Shown one piece after another: positions 9,111 to 16,583 of a DNA stretch of 32,240 nt. The notes under the pieces are model-generated. The model searched no databases. It was given only the letters and a program-made list of their open reading frames with translations, and had not been told where the DNA came from. Source of the stretch: Winogradskyella sp. (GTDB lineage: Bacteria; Bacteroidota; Bacteroidia; Flavobacteriales; Flavobacteriaceae); contig NZ_JAOARH010000073.1 of the NCBI RefSeq assembly GCF_025210595.1, positions 1 to 32,240 on the forward strand, read 5' to 3'. Each line of letters starts with the position of its first letter. Position 1 is the stretch's first letter. The translations under genes were made by a program, and so were the position numbers.

Positions 9111-9140
9111 CAAATTTAAATTTATTTATTAAAAAGCAAA
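9111..9140 (-). promoter_or_regulatory. Bacteroidota-type promoter for the DUF6252 lipoprotein
   Basis: On the minus strand a -7 element TAAATTTG (9118-9111), matching TAnnTTTG, is preceded after 18 bases by TTTG (9140-9137). This is close to the published Bacteroidota consensus TTTG-N17-20-TAnnTTTG. The expected start site is near 9104, giving a leader of only about 14 bases before the ATG at 9090. Confidence 0.65.
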
Positions 9141-9212
9141 GAAAGTGTCTAAAAACTATAAAAAAACGCTCTGTAAATTGAATATATGATAGTCACTCTA
9201 AGATAAAAAAAC

Positions 9213-9248
9213 AAAAAGCCGTTTCACTGAATTATGAAACGGCTTTTT
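9213..9248 (-). terminator. Rho-independent terminator of dnaK
   Basis: A perfect 14-bp stem, AAAAAGCCGTTTCA (9213-9226) with TGAAACGGCTTTTT (9235-9248), has an 8-base loop and lies 36 bases after the dnaK stop. T-rich sequence follows on the minus strand. Confidence 0.88.
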
Positions 9249-9283
9249 TATACAAATCCTACCTTAGCAGGAATGGTAATTCA

Positions 9284-11188
9284 TTATTTTACTTCTTCGA
9301 AGTCTACGTCTTCTACATCGCTTCCCTCATCTGCTGGTTGTCCTTGTGCGCCTGCATCAGGACCTGGTGCACCACCTTGAGCTTCTGCTTGTGCTTTGTA
9401 CATTTCTTCACTAGCAACTTTCCAAGCCTCGTTAATTTTTTCTAAAGCCGGATCTATTACTGCTAAATCTTTAGTTTCGTAAGCTTTCTTCAACTCTTCT
9501 AAAGCATCTTCAATTGGCTTTTTCTTATCAGCAGATAATTTATCACCAAATTCTTCTAATTGCTTTTCAGTTTGGAAAATCATTCCATCTGCCTGATTTA
9601 ATTTATCAGCAGTTTCTTTTGCTTTAGCATCTGCATCTGCATTAGCCTCTGCTTCTGCTTTCATCTTTTGGATTTCTTCTTCTGTTAATCCTGATGATGC
9701 TTCTATACGAATATCTTGTTTCTTACCAGTAGCTTTATCTTCTGCAGATACTTTAATAATACCATTAGCATCAATATCAAATGTTACTTCAATCTGAGGA
9801 GTTCCTCGTCTTGCTGGTGGAATACCATCTAAATGGAAACGACCAATCGTTTTGTTATCTGCTGCCATTGGACGCTCACCTTGTAATACGTGAATCTCTA
9901 CTGATGGCTGATTGTCTGCTGCTGTTGAGAATACTTGAGATTTCTTAGTAGGTATCGTTGTATTAGCATCTATGAGCTTTGTCATTACATTACCCATAGT
10001 TTCAATACCAAGAGATAATGGTGTTACGTCTAATAAAAGAACATCCTTAACATCTCCTGTTAATACACCACCTTGTATACCAGCACCAAGAGACACAACC
10101 TCATCTGGATTTACACCTTTACTTGGCGACTTTCCGAAGAATTTTTCTACTGCTTCTTGTACCGCAGGAATACGTGTAGAACCACCTACTAAAATTACTT
10201 CGTCTATATCAGATTTAGATAAACCTGCTGCTTTTAATGCTGCCTCACATGGCTCTATTGTACGCTTAATTAAATCGTCTATTAATTGCTCAAACTTAGA
10301 ACGCGTTAATGTACGCACCAAGTGCTTTGGCCCACTAGCCGTAGCTGTTACATAAGGTAAATTAATCTCTGTTTGTGCAGAAGATGATAACTCTATCTTA
10401 GCTTTTTCTGAAGCCTCTTTAAGACGTTGTAAAGCCATAGGATCTTCTCTTAAATCCATACCTTCATCGTTCTTAAACTCTTCAGCTAACCAATCTATAA
10501 TTCTTTCATCGACATCGTCACCACCTAAGTGCGTATCACCATCTGTAGATAATACTTCAAAAACTCCGTCTCCTAATTCTAATATAGAAACATCGTGAGT
10601 ACCACCACCAAAATCGAATACTACGATTTTTTGATCAGTAGATTTTTTATCTAATCCATAAGCTAAAGCTGCTGCTGTTGGCTCATTAATAATACGTCTT
10701 ACTTTTAAACCTGCAATCTCACCAGCTTCTTTAGTAGCTTGTCTTTGTGCATCGTTAAAATATGCAGGCACTGTAATTACAGCTTCAGACACGTCTTGTC
10801 CTAAGTAATCCTCTGCAGTTTTCTTCATTTTTTGAAGTACCATTGCAGATAATTCTTGTGGAGTATATAAACGACCATCGATATCTACACGTGGTGTATC
10901 GTTATCTCCTTTTACCACTTTATATGGTACACGTTCTGCTTCTCTTTTAGACTCAGAATATTTATTACCCATAAAACGTTTAATAGAATAAACGGTTTTT
11001 GTTGGATTAGTTACTGCTTGTCTTTTTGCTGGATCACCAACTTTAATTTCACCTCCTTCAACGAAAGCAATCACAGAAGGTGTAGTTCTCTTACCTTCAG
11101 CGTTTGGGATTACAACAGGCTCATTACCTTCCATTACAGAAACACAAGAGTTCGTTGTTCCTAAATCAATTCCAATAATCTTACTCAT
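9284..11188 (-). CDS. dnaK: Chaperone DnaK (Hsp70)
   Basis: Cytosolic ATP-dependent Hsp70 chaperone of 634 residues, a normal length. The ATPase domain begins [18 protein letters not shown] (phosphate-1 loop) and contains [15 protein letters not shown] and [13 protein letters not shown]. The interdomain linker is [15 protein letters not shown]. The substrate-binding domain includes the conserved [17 protein letters not shown] region, followed by the helical lid. The C-terminus is Gly/Pro/Ala-rich and ends EDVDFEEVK, close to the usual EEVD-like bacterial tail. grpE and dnaJ are not adjacent, which is common in Bacteroidota. Regulation: a sigma-54-like -24/-12 element with an upstream palindrome lies 97-138 bases before the start. 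A strong terminator follows, so the gene is monocistronic. Confidence 0.99.
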   Translation of the reverse strand: MSKIIGIDLGTTNSCVSVMEGNEPVVIPNAEGKRTTPSVIAFVEGGEIKVGDPAKRQAVTNPTKTVYSIKRFMGNKYSESKREAERVPYKVVKGDNDTPRVDIDGRLYTPQELSAMVLQKMKKTAEDYLGQDVSEAVITVPAYFNDAQRQATKEAGEIAGLKVRRIINEPTAAALAYGLDKKSTDQKIVVFDFGGGTHDVSILELGDGVFEVLSTDGDTHLGGDDVDERIIDWLAEEFKNDEGMDLREDPMALQRLKEASEKAKIELSSSAQTEINLPYVTATASGPKHLVRTLTRSKFEQLIDDLIKRTIEPCEAALKAAGLSKSDIDEVILVGGSTRIPAVQEAVEKFFGKSPSKGVNPDEVVSLGAGIQGGVLTGDVKDVLLLDVTPLSLGIETMGNVMTKLIDANTTIPTKKSQVFSTAADNQPSVEIHVLQGERPMAADNKTIGRFHLDGIPPARRGTPQIEVTFDIDANGIIKVSAEDKATGKKQDIRIEASSGLTEEEIQKMKAEAEANADADAKAKETADKLNQADGMIFQTEKQLEEFGDKLSADKKKPIEDALEELKKAYETKDLAVIDPALEKINEAWKVASEEMYKAQAEAQGGAPGPDAGAQGQPADEGSDVEDVDFEEVK

Positions 11189-11284
11189 AATTTATTTTGA
11201 TAATTAGTTTTTCCACTCCTGCCTTCCCTAAGGTTAATTCGCGGAAATAATAGTATTTTTTAATTTTTAAACTCGTTTTCTAAA

Positions 11285-11326
11285 TGTCAATGATTATGCC
11301 ATCCCAAAAAATGTGACATGATGTCA
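11285..11326 (-). promoter_or_regulatory. Sigma-54-like promoter with palindromic operator before dnaK
   Basis: On the minus strand, reading 11301 to 11285, the sequence TGGCATAATCATTGACA fits the sigma-54 -24/-12 layout (TGGCA, then TTG at the right spacing). Twelve bases further upstream is the near-perfect palindrome TGACATCATGTCA (11326-11314). The expected start site near 11276 gives an 88-base dnaK leader. The last -12 base is A rather than the consensus C. Assignment is by motif only; no sigma-54 or activator gene is in the window. Confidence 0.45.
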
Positions 11327-11427
11327 TATTGAAATTGAAGACGACGATGAAATCGAAACTTTAAAAAAATTTATTAATCTGTTAAGTTTGGAATACGATT
11401 TGATACTATTGTAAAAAACTATTAATT

Positions 11428-11922
11428 ATGAAACGCATTTTATCCTTTATTACCGTATTAACGTTATTATTAACTTCCTGTAGTGGTGAAGACGGGAGAG
11501 ATGGAAGAGATGGACTTGATGGAGCCATCATTGCTTCCTCTGCCTTTGAAATTGTCTTAGACTTTACTCCAGAAAATAATTATTCATTTGTAGAACCTTA
11601 TGGTTTTAATGTGCTTCCTACAGATGTTACTTTAGTTTATATTTCTTGGGAAGTTGACAACGGACAAGATGTATGGAGACTTCTACCTCAAACAGAATAT
11701 TTTGATCATGGTGAGTTGGTCTATAATTTTGATTTTACACAAAATGATGTTCGCTTTTTCTTAGATGGAACTGCTGATTTTTCATTATTAGATACTTCTT
11801 ACACAAATCAACAAGTATTTAGAGTTGTTGTCGTACCTGCTGATAATGTTGGGCGTATAGACCATTCAGATTTAAACACTGTAATGGATATGTATGGCAT
11901 AGAGTCCTTTGAGAAAAGATAA
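11428..11922 (+). CDS. Small lipoprotein with collagen-like Gly-Asp-Gly triplets
   Basis: Lipoprotein of 164 residues. The signal peptide (MKRILSFITVLTLLLTSC) has the lipobox LTSC at residues 15-18. Immediately after the lipidated cysteine come short collagen-like triplets (GEDGRDGRDGLDG), which would form a stiff tether. The rest is a beta-rich globular domain (YSFVEPYGFNVLPTDVTLVYISW...). The layout 'lipobox, Gly-Asp-Gly run, about 130-residue domain' recurs in small flavobacterial lipoproteins of unknown function. It is transcribed divergently from dnaK. A long hairpin follows at 11938-12039 and probably ends both this gene and the convergent gene at 12044. I cannot assign a function. Confidence 0.75.
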   Translation: MKRILSFITVLTLLLTSCSGEDGRDGRDGLDGAIIASSAFEIVLDFTPENNYSFVEPYGFNVLPTDVTLVYISWEVDNGQDVWRLLPQTEYFDHGELVYNFDFTQNDVRFFLDGTADFSLLDTSYTNQQVFRVVVVPADNVGRIDHSDLNTVMDMYGIESFEKR

Positions 11923-11937
11923 TCTCAAACTATTGAT

Positions 11938-12039
11938 AAAAAGGACTGCGTAAAAAGTATGAAACTGTCATTGTGAATTTATTTCAGAATCTGAAACGAG
12001 TTCAGATTAACAAAATATAGACTTTTATGCAGTCTTTTT
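11938..12039. terminator. Long branched hairpin between convergent genes
   Basis: Left arm 11938-11958 (AAAGGACTGCGTAAAAAGT) pairs imperfectly with right arm 12021-12039 (ACTTTTATGCAGTCTTTTT). Inside is a second perfect 8-bp hairpin, AATCTGAA (11988-11995) with TTCAGATT (12001-12008). The outer arms end in A and T runs on both sides, so it can act as a bidirectional terminator. The interior (GTCATTGTGAATTTATTTCA) resembles intergenic repeats of the kind GTCATTCTGAACTTGTTTCA that I know from flavobacterial genomes. Confidence 0.6.
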
Positions 12040-12043
12040 AATT

Positions 12044-12502
12044 TTATTCATTACAACCTTCTCTCCGTCTGGTATCTACTAAATAAATAATTTTCCAATC
12101 ACCCTCTTCTTTTATAAGCTGAAAAGAATTAACTCCACAATGGCTAAAATTATCGTTAAACCAAAACTCATATGGTGTCCAAGCATTTGCCATATTACCA
12201 TCTACCTGTATACTATAGCTTAGTAATTTCTCTTCAAAAGTCTTATCCTTAGGTATGCTGGCAATACTCTTTATAAATTGGCTATAATCACTTTCGTGTA
12301 AAACTGTTTTCCCTTCTCTATTAAGTGAAATAGACTGTAGTTTTATATTTCCTTTTACCATAGTTTTTAAAGCTATAGTGTCTTGTTTATGAAACGCATC
12401 AAAAAACTCAACAATTGTAGATTTCACTTGCTCTTTTTCTGAATCTTGAGCGTTTAAAACAAGTCCTAAACACAATACTAATGCCAGTAGATTTTTTTTC
12501 AT
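12044..12502 (-). CDS. Secreted NTF2-like (SnoaL/DUF4440-type) protein
   Basis: Small protein of 152 residues with a signal peptide (MKKNLLALVLCLGLVLNA, then QDSEKE), so exported to the periplasm. The mature part has the nuclear-transport-factor-2-like cone fold pattern: an initial helix EQVKSTIVEFFDAFHKQDTIALK, then beta strands, then a late VNSFQLIKEEGDWKIIYLVDTR strand pair that is the usual end of this fold. The family includes ligand-binding proteins and enzymes, so no specific reaction can be named. ATG at 12502 is chosen because it starts the signal peptide; longer reading-frame extensions run into the divergent panB promoter region. It converges on the collagen-like lipoprotein and is divergent from panB, 110 bases away. 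Confidence 0.75.
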   Translation of the reverse strand: MKKNLLALVLCLGLVLNAQDSEKEQVKSTIVEFFDAFHKQDTIALKTMVKGNIKLQSISLNREGKTVLHESDYSQFIKSIASIPKDKTFEEKLLSYSIQVDGNMANAWTPYEFWFNDNFSHCGVNSFQLIKEEGDWKIIYLVDTRRREGCNE

Positions 12503-12612
12503 AATTGATATAGTTTTTGTAAAATTTAAGGATTTATTGGTATTTACAGATTTGATTAAAGAAAGTTTAACAAAACTCATTATTTTTACAGACAATAAAT
12601 ATTTAAAATACT

Positions 12613-13431
12613 ATGTCAGTAGCTAAAAAAGCATATAAAAGAATTACCGTAAAAACCTTAATAGACATGAAGTCTAAAGGTGAAAAAATATCCATGCTAA
12701 CCGCTTACGATTATACCATGGCAAAAATTGTTGATGGTGCTGGTGTAGATGTTATTTTAGTTGGTGATTCTGCAAGTAATGTTATGGCAGGTCACGAAAC
12801 CACACTTCCTATTACTTTAGACCAAATGATTTATCACGCTTCTTCAGTTGTAAGAGCCATTGATAGAGCTTTGGTGGTTGTAGATTTACCTTTCGGAACT
12901 TACCAAAGTGATCCTAAAGAAGCGCTTCGCTCTGCGATTCGTATTATGAAAGAATCTGGCGGACATGCTGTAAAACTAGAAGGAGGTAAAGAAATTAAAG
13001 ACTCTATAAAACGTATACTCAATGCAGGAATTCCTGTAATGGGTCATTTGGGATTAACTCCTCAATCTATATACAAATTTGGAACATATACCGTTAGAGC
13101 AAAAGAAGAAGCCGAAGCGCAACGCTTAAGAGAAGATGCCAAAATGCTAGAAAAAGCGGGTTGCTTTGCTATTGTATTAGAAAAAATTCCTGCTGAATTA
13201 GCCAAAGAAGTTGCAAAAAGTGTTTCTATTCCTGTTATTGGTATTGGTGCTGGAGATGGTGTAGATGGACAGGTTTTGGTGCTTCATGATATGATTGGGA
13301 TGACTCATGAGTTTAATCCTAGGTTTTTACGTCGATATATGAATTTATATGAGGATATGACTAAAGCTATTGGTCAGTACGTAACAGATGTAAAGTCTGA
13401 AGATTTCCCTAATGAGAAGGAGCAGTATTAA
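12613..13431 (+). CDS. panB: 3-methyl-2-oxobutanoate hydroxymethyltransferase
   Basis: Catalyses transfer of a hydroxymethyl group from 5,10-methylene-THF to 2-oxoisovalerate, giving ketopantoate, the first committed step toward pantothenate and CoA. The 272-residue TIM-barrel protein shows the family motifs: [23 protein letters not shown] (metal ligand Asp52), VVDLPFGTY (Asp91), KLEGG (Glu123) and the catalytic Glu190 in VLEKIP. The C-terminal FNPRFLRRY segment is also typical. Length matches the usual 260-280. panC and panD are not adjacent. It is followed after a 76-base gap with a hairpin repeat by an RluA-type gene on the same strand. Confidence 0.98.
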   Translation: MSVAKKAYKRITVKTLIDMKSKGEKISMLTAYDYTMAKIVDGAGVDVILVGDSASNVMAGHETTLPITLDQMIYHASSVVRAIDRALVVVDLPFGTYQSDPKEALRSAIRIMKESGGHAVKLEGGKEIKDSIKRILNAGIPVMGHLGLTPQSIYKFGTYTVRAKEEAEAQRLREDAKMLEKAGCFAIVLEKIPAELAKEVAKSVSIPVIGIGAGDGVDGQVLVLHDMIGMTHEFNPRFLRRYMNLYEDMTKAIGQYVTDVKSEDFPNEKEQY

Positions 13432-13434
13432 AAG

Positions 13435-13467
13435 CCCCTTTGTCCTTAGGACACTTCCCAAAAGGGG
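13435..13467. repeat. Hairpin-forming intergenic repeat after panB
   Basis: Outer arms CCCCTTT (13435-13441) and AAAGGGG (13461-13467) enclose an inner hairpin TGTCC-tta-GGACA (13441-13453). It resembles the 'GCCCCTctgTC...GACA...AAAGGGG' intergenic elements frequent in Bacteroidota genomes. There is no T run on the plus strand, so it is not a standard terminator for panB. Confidence 0.45.
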
Positions 13468-13507
13468 AAAACATCAGTGGTACTAAATAAAAAATATCCG
13501 TGTATTT

Positions 13508-14218
13508 GTGGCTAACTCTTCAAGCAAAATACTTACAAACAAAGACAATCTTCAAATTCTACAAGAAGACAATCACATTATTGTGGTTAATAAACGTGCT
13601 GGTGATATTGTGCAAGGTGACAAAACTGGCGACCAACCTCTAAATGAGATTGTAAAAACCTATATAAAAGACAAATACAATAAACCAGGAAATGTTTACT
13701 TAGGTGTGGTTCATCGTTTAGATAGACCTACTACTGGTATCGTTCTTTTCTCTAAAACCAGTAAAGCCTTACCAAGGCTAAACAAATTATTTGCTGAAAA
13801 GAAAGCAAAAAAAACATATTGGGCTTTGGTAAAAAACCAACCACCTAATGAGGAAGGCAGATTAATTCATTGGTTAAAAAAGAATCCTAAAAACAATAAA
13901 TCAACCGCTTATAACAAAGAGGTTGAAGGCAGTAAAAAAGCAATCTTAAACTATAAGATTCTAAAAAAACTAGACCACTTCTTTTTATTAGAAATAGATT
14001 TAGAAACTGGTAGACACCACCAAATACGTTGCCAATTATCTAAAATTGGTTGCCCAATTAAAGGAGATTTAAAATACGGATTTGCAAGAAGCAATAAAGA
14101 TGCTAGCATAAGTCTACATGCTAGACGCTTAGAGTTTACACATCCTGTAAAAAAAGAAAAGATAGCTATAACAGCTCCTTTACCAAATGATGCGTTATGG
14201 CAAGCTTGTAAAGCTTAA
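13508..14218 (+). CDS. RluA-family 23S rRNA/tRNA pseudouridine synthase
   Basis: Cytosolic enzyme isomerising specific uridines in structured RNA to pseudouridine. The 236-residue protein has the RluA core: EDNHIIVVNKRAGDIVQGD, then GVVHRLDRPTTGIVLFSKTSKA, in which the HRLDRxTxG motif supplies the catalytic aspartate. Near the C-terminus is LETGRHHQIRCQLSKIGCPIKGDLKYG. It lacks an N-terminal S4 domain. Start: GTG at 13508; no ATG, GTG or TTG is available between it and the conserved LQILQEDNH segment. The GTG sits in sequence like a common flavobacterial intergenic repeat (ATCCGTGTATTTGTGGC). The stop overlaps the convergent histidine kinase stop, both sharing the bases TTAA. The exact modified position cannot be told. 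Confidence 0.92.
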   Translation: MANSSSKILTNKDNLQILQEDNHIIVVNKRAGDIVQGDKTGDQPLNEIVKTYIKDKYNKPGNVYLGVVHRLDRPTTGIVLFSKTSKALPRLNKLFAEKKAKKTYWALVKNQPPNEEGRLIHWLKKNPKNNKSTAYNKEVEGSKKAILNYKILKKLDHFFLLEIDLETGRHHQIRCQLSKIGCPIKGDLKYGFARSNKDASISLHARRLEFTHPVKKEKIAITAPLPNDALWQACKA

Positions 14219-15039
14219 ACCTGCCTATAAGGATACTTTAGTTTTAGCGTTGTACCATTATTCTTTTGAGACTCTAATTGAAATTGGGCATTAATTAATT
14301 CAGCACGTTTTTTCATATTCGTCATTCCTGCACCTTGCTGTACACGTTTTGTATCAAAACCAACACCATTATCTTTAACATTAATATTAAGCCTTTCTGG
14401 TGTATAATCTAGATCAACTTTTAGAGAATCTGCTTCAGCATATTTTAAGGTATTTGAGAAAAACTCTTGCAGAATTCTAAATAAAATAATTTCATCTTTT
14501 TGGTTTTCTAAATTTGCCTTTTCGCCATTAACATTAAGAACAGCTTCTATTAAACCAGATTTATTTAAACGGTTTATTTCATTCTGTAAAGTAGCTTCTA
14601 AGCCTAAATTAAAAATTACATCGCTATTTAAAGACCTAGATAATGCTCTAACTTCTGCTAAACTTTCTTTTAAAGCTTCTGAAGCATTACCCACTTTAGA
14701 CTTAACATCATCTCCAGCAACTTTTACCACACTATTCATCTGCATTGATGCAAAAGCCAGCAACTGTCCAACATTATCGTGTAATTCTCTCCCAACGTGC
14801 ATTAAAGTTTCTTCTTGTATTTCTTGTTGGGTTTTGGTAAGCTCTTCCTCAAACGCTTGTTTCTGCTTTATTTGCTCTACAAGCAGTTGATTTTTTCTTT
14901 TTTGAAATACTGTAAAAAAGACTACAAATGTACCAACCAACACTAAAGTAAAGAAAATAACATAAGTAATTAAAGCGATTTCTTCAGCTTTAATTTCTTC
15001 TTGTGATATAGTGAAAATAAGAAAGCAAAAACGTAACAT
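14215..15039 (-). CDS. Sensor histidine kinase, LytS/NarL-type (HisKA_3)
   Basis: Membrane-anchored histidine kinase of 274 residues. It has one transmembrane helix (about 21-43, IALITYVIFFTLVLV), a coiled linker, the HisKA_3 motif GRELHDNVGQLL with phospho-acceptor His87, and a HATPase domain. The ATPase shows the N box with Asn196 in LQEFFSNTLKY, the G1 box DNGVGFD (223-229) and the G2 box GAGMTNM (236-242). There is no extracellular sensor domain. The first 70 bases overlap the 3' end of the upstream membrane-protein gene, so translational coupling is likely and that protein is a candidate sensor. Usually such kinases are followed by a LuxR-type response regulator; here none is adjacent, because the next gene is the convergent pseudouridine synthase. 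The start is uncertain, since homology probably begins near residue 17, but no other start codon is available. Confidence 0.88.
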   Translation of the reverse strand: MLRFCFLIFTISQEEIKAEEIALITYVIFFTLVLVGTFVVFFTVFQKRKNQLLVEQIKQKQAFEEELTKTQQEIQEETLMHVGRELHDNVGQLLAFASMQMNSVVKVAGDDVKSKVGNASEALKESLAEVRALSRSLNSDVIFNLGLEATLQNEINRLNKSGLIEAVLNVNGEKANLENQKDEIILFRILQEFFSNTLKYAEADSLKVDLDYTPERLNINVKDNGVGFDTKRVQQGAGMTNMKKRAELINAQFQLESQKNNGTTLKLKYPYRQV

Positions 15040-15695
15040 GAGTATAGTATTATATTAGATACAGAAAGGGTTATACGCCTAAAATCAATAAAATCAGGAT
15101 TTATAGTGCTAAAATATTCATTATAAAAAAACAACGGTGTCATACAAATGTAAAATAACATCATTGCTATACAAATATAGAAAACATGAGATTTATAAAA
15201 ATTTAGAATTTCATCACTCTGTACAAGCTCTCTAAGATACATTAGTACCATGGCAAAAAGAGCAATTGTAAAAATAGCCATATCATATTCAATAATCGTT
15301 TTAAAAAAACTTCCGCTAATAACATGATATAACACAAAAAAACTAAAGCTTAACCAAAATACTACATTTATAGTCTTGTGCGAAAACTTTGTATGTGTAT
15401 TCCTTTTTATAAAAATCCAAAATAGCAATATGGTACCAGGATCATATATATTATAAATCCAAGTATTTCTTCTCATAAACGAGTGTTCTAACCAATTAAT
15501 TAGCGTATTATCTACTCTACCATACAAATAAGGATACATAGCTAAAGTTTCTATAACAACAACAAACCATAAATACCATACAAATGGTCTTATGGCTTGT
15601 TCTTTAGTTTTAAACCAAAAATAAGAACCCGACAAAGCAGCAAATAACTCGAATAAATGAATTAAAATCAATTCTAGTTCTAGTTCTAATTTCAT
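14970..15695 (-). CDS. Multi-pass membrane protein, tandem copy B (next to kinase)
   Basis: Integral membrane protein of 241 residues with about seven hydrophobic segments and an N-terminal MKLELELELILI run. I do not recognise a named family. Residues 1-75 are identical to copy A except His13/Tyr13; after MR at 74-75 the two diverge abruptly. The C-terminus (SLYHKKKLKLKKSL) is lysine-rich and cytosolic-looking, and its coding bases overlap the kinase start by 70 bases. The arrangement, a 7TM-like protein coupled to a kinase without its own sensor domain, suggests a two-protein sensor; this is inference. A TAAATTTG box and a hairpin-rich leader precede the ATG. Confidence 0.72.
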   Translation of the reverse strand: MKLELELELILIHLFELFAALSGSYFWFKTKEQAIRPFVWYLWFVVVIETLAMYPYLYGRVDNTLINWLEHSFMRRNTWIYNIYDPGTILLFWIFIKRNTHTKFSHKTINVVFWLSFSFFVLYHVISGSFFKTIIEYDMAIFTIALFAMVLMYLRELVQSDEILNFYKSHVFYICIAMMLFYICMTPLFFYNEYFSTINPDFIDFRRITLSVSNIILYSCYVFAFLFSLYHKKKLKLKKSL

Positions 15696-15714
15696 GCTAT
15701 ATATGATGAATTCT

Positions 15715-15751
15715 GTTAGATGAAACCGCTAATGATAAATCTAACGGTTTC
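15715..15751 (-). promoter_or_regulatory. Leader with two mutually exclusive hairpins (copy B)
   Basis: In the transcript direction the order is GAAACCG, GTTAGAT (sharing one G), an AT-rich loop, then CGGTTTC, ATCTAAC. The first and third segments can pair, or the second and fourth, but not both in one nested fold. It starts about 5 bases after the TAAATTTG box, so it would form the very 5' end of the messenger, and it ends 20 bases before the ATG at 15695. Confidence 0.4.
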
Positions 15752-15755
15752 TATA

Positions 15756-15763
15756 CAAATTTA
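15756..15763 (-). promoter_or_regulatory. TAnnTTTG -7 box before membrane copy B
   Basis: The minus strand has TAAATTTG, an exact match to the Bacteroidota -7 consensus, 61 bases before the ATG. I see no good TTTG element 17-20 bases further upstream. The same box is kept in the duplicated region before copy A. Confidence 0.45.
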
Positions 15764-15771
15764 ATAAAGGA

Positions 15772-16494
15772 TTAAAGTTTAATTTTTTTCTTGTGATATA
15801 GTGAAAAGAAAAATGCAAAAACGTAACATGAGTATAGTATTATATTAGACACTGTAAGGGCAACACGTCTAAAATCAATAAAATCAGGATTTATAGTGCT
15901 AATATATTCACTATAAAAAAACAACGGTGTCATACAAATGTAAAACAACAACGTTACTATGCAAATATAGAAAACATGAGATTTGTAGAAATTTAGAATT
16001 TCATCACTTTGTAAAAGTTCTCTAAAATACATCATTACCATAGCAAAAATAGTAAATGTAAAAATAGCCACATCATATTCATTGATTGATTTAAAAAAAT
16101 TACCATTAACAATCAAATACAAAATGTAAATCACAAAAAAACTAAAACTGAACCAAAACACTACATTTATAATTTTGTGTGAAAATTTTGTACTTGTATT
16201 TTTTTTTATAAAAATCCTAAATAGTATTATAGTGCCCACATTATAGAAATGATAGATCCAAGAATTTTGCCTCATAAACGAGTGTTCTAACCAATTAATT
16301 AGCGTATTATCTACTCTACCATACAAATAAGGATACATAGCTAAAGTTTCTATAACAACAACAAACCACAAATACCATACAAATGGCCTTATGGCTTGTT
16401 CTTTAGTTTTAAACCAAAAATAAGAACCCGACAAAGCAGCAAATAACTCAAATAAATAAATTAGAATCAGTTCTAGTTCTAGTTCTAACTTCAT
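15772..16494 (-). CDS. Multi-pass membrane protein, tandem copy A
   Basis: Paralogue of the preceding membrane protein: 240 residues, about seven hydrophobic segments, the same MKLELELELILI start and a lysine-rich end (SLYHKKKIKL). It is conserved with copy B over residues 1-75 and at SDEILNFYKSHVFYIC and NPDFIDFRR. The duplication includes about 85 bp of upstream leader and promoter, so each copy has its own regulatory region. Beyond the common MLRFC-like overlapping frame, this copy has no kinase after it; that frame stops after about 16 codons. Copy A may be a redundant or specialised version of the putative sensor. No known family name. Confidence 0.72.
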   Translation of the reverse strand: MKLELELELILIYLFELFAALSGSYFWFKTKEQAIRPFVWYLWFVVVIETLAMYPYLYGRVDNTLINWLEHSFMRQNSWIYHFYNVGTIILFRIFIKKNTSTKFSHKIINVVFWFSFSFFVIYILYLIVNGNFFKSINEYDVAIFTFTIFAMVMMYFRELLQSDEILNFYKSHVFYICIVTLLFYICMTPLFFYSEYISTINPDFIDFRRVALTVSNIILYSCYVFAFFFSLYHKKKIKL

Positions 16495-16517
16495 GGCTAT
16501 ATATTAGGATGAATTCT

Positions 16518-16567
16518 GTTAGACGAAACCACTAATGATAAATCTAACGGTTTTCCATACAAATTTA
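16518..16567 (-). promoter_or_regulatory. TAnnTTTG box and duplicated hairpin leader (copy A)
   Basis: The minus strand has TAAATTTG at 16567-16560, followed by AAACCG, GTTAGAT, loop, TGGTTT, GTCTAAC (to 16518). Compared with copy B, two bases of the downstream arms changed (C to T and A to G in the transcript sense). In RNA both changes keep pairing as G-U or U-G wobble. Confidence 0.4.
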
Positions 16568-16583
16568 ATAAAGGATTTAAATT

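Noticed and set aside
9972-10355. 127-residue plus-strand frame inside dnaK
   Set aside because: It is the antisense shadow of a strongly conserved gene with matching codon bias.
11387-11411. Possible TTTG / TACTATTG promoter of the collagen-like lipoprotein
   Set aside because: The spacing of 13 bases is too short and the -7 box has a mismatch.
11319-11414. Acidic 30-codon frame (IEIEDDDEIETL) between dnaK and the lipoprotein gene
   Set aside because: It has no start codon and overlaps the operator palindrome; too short to support as a gene or remnant.
13508-13520. A different, ATG start for the RluA-type gene
   Set aside because: No ATG or TTG lies in frame before the conserved segment, so GTG at 13508 is kept.
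15715-15751. H-type RNA pseudoknot in the leader
   Set aside because: The connecting loops between arms are of zero length, which is not geometrically plausible; competing hairpins fit better.
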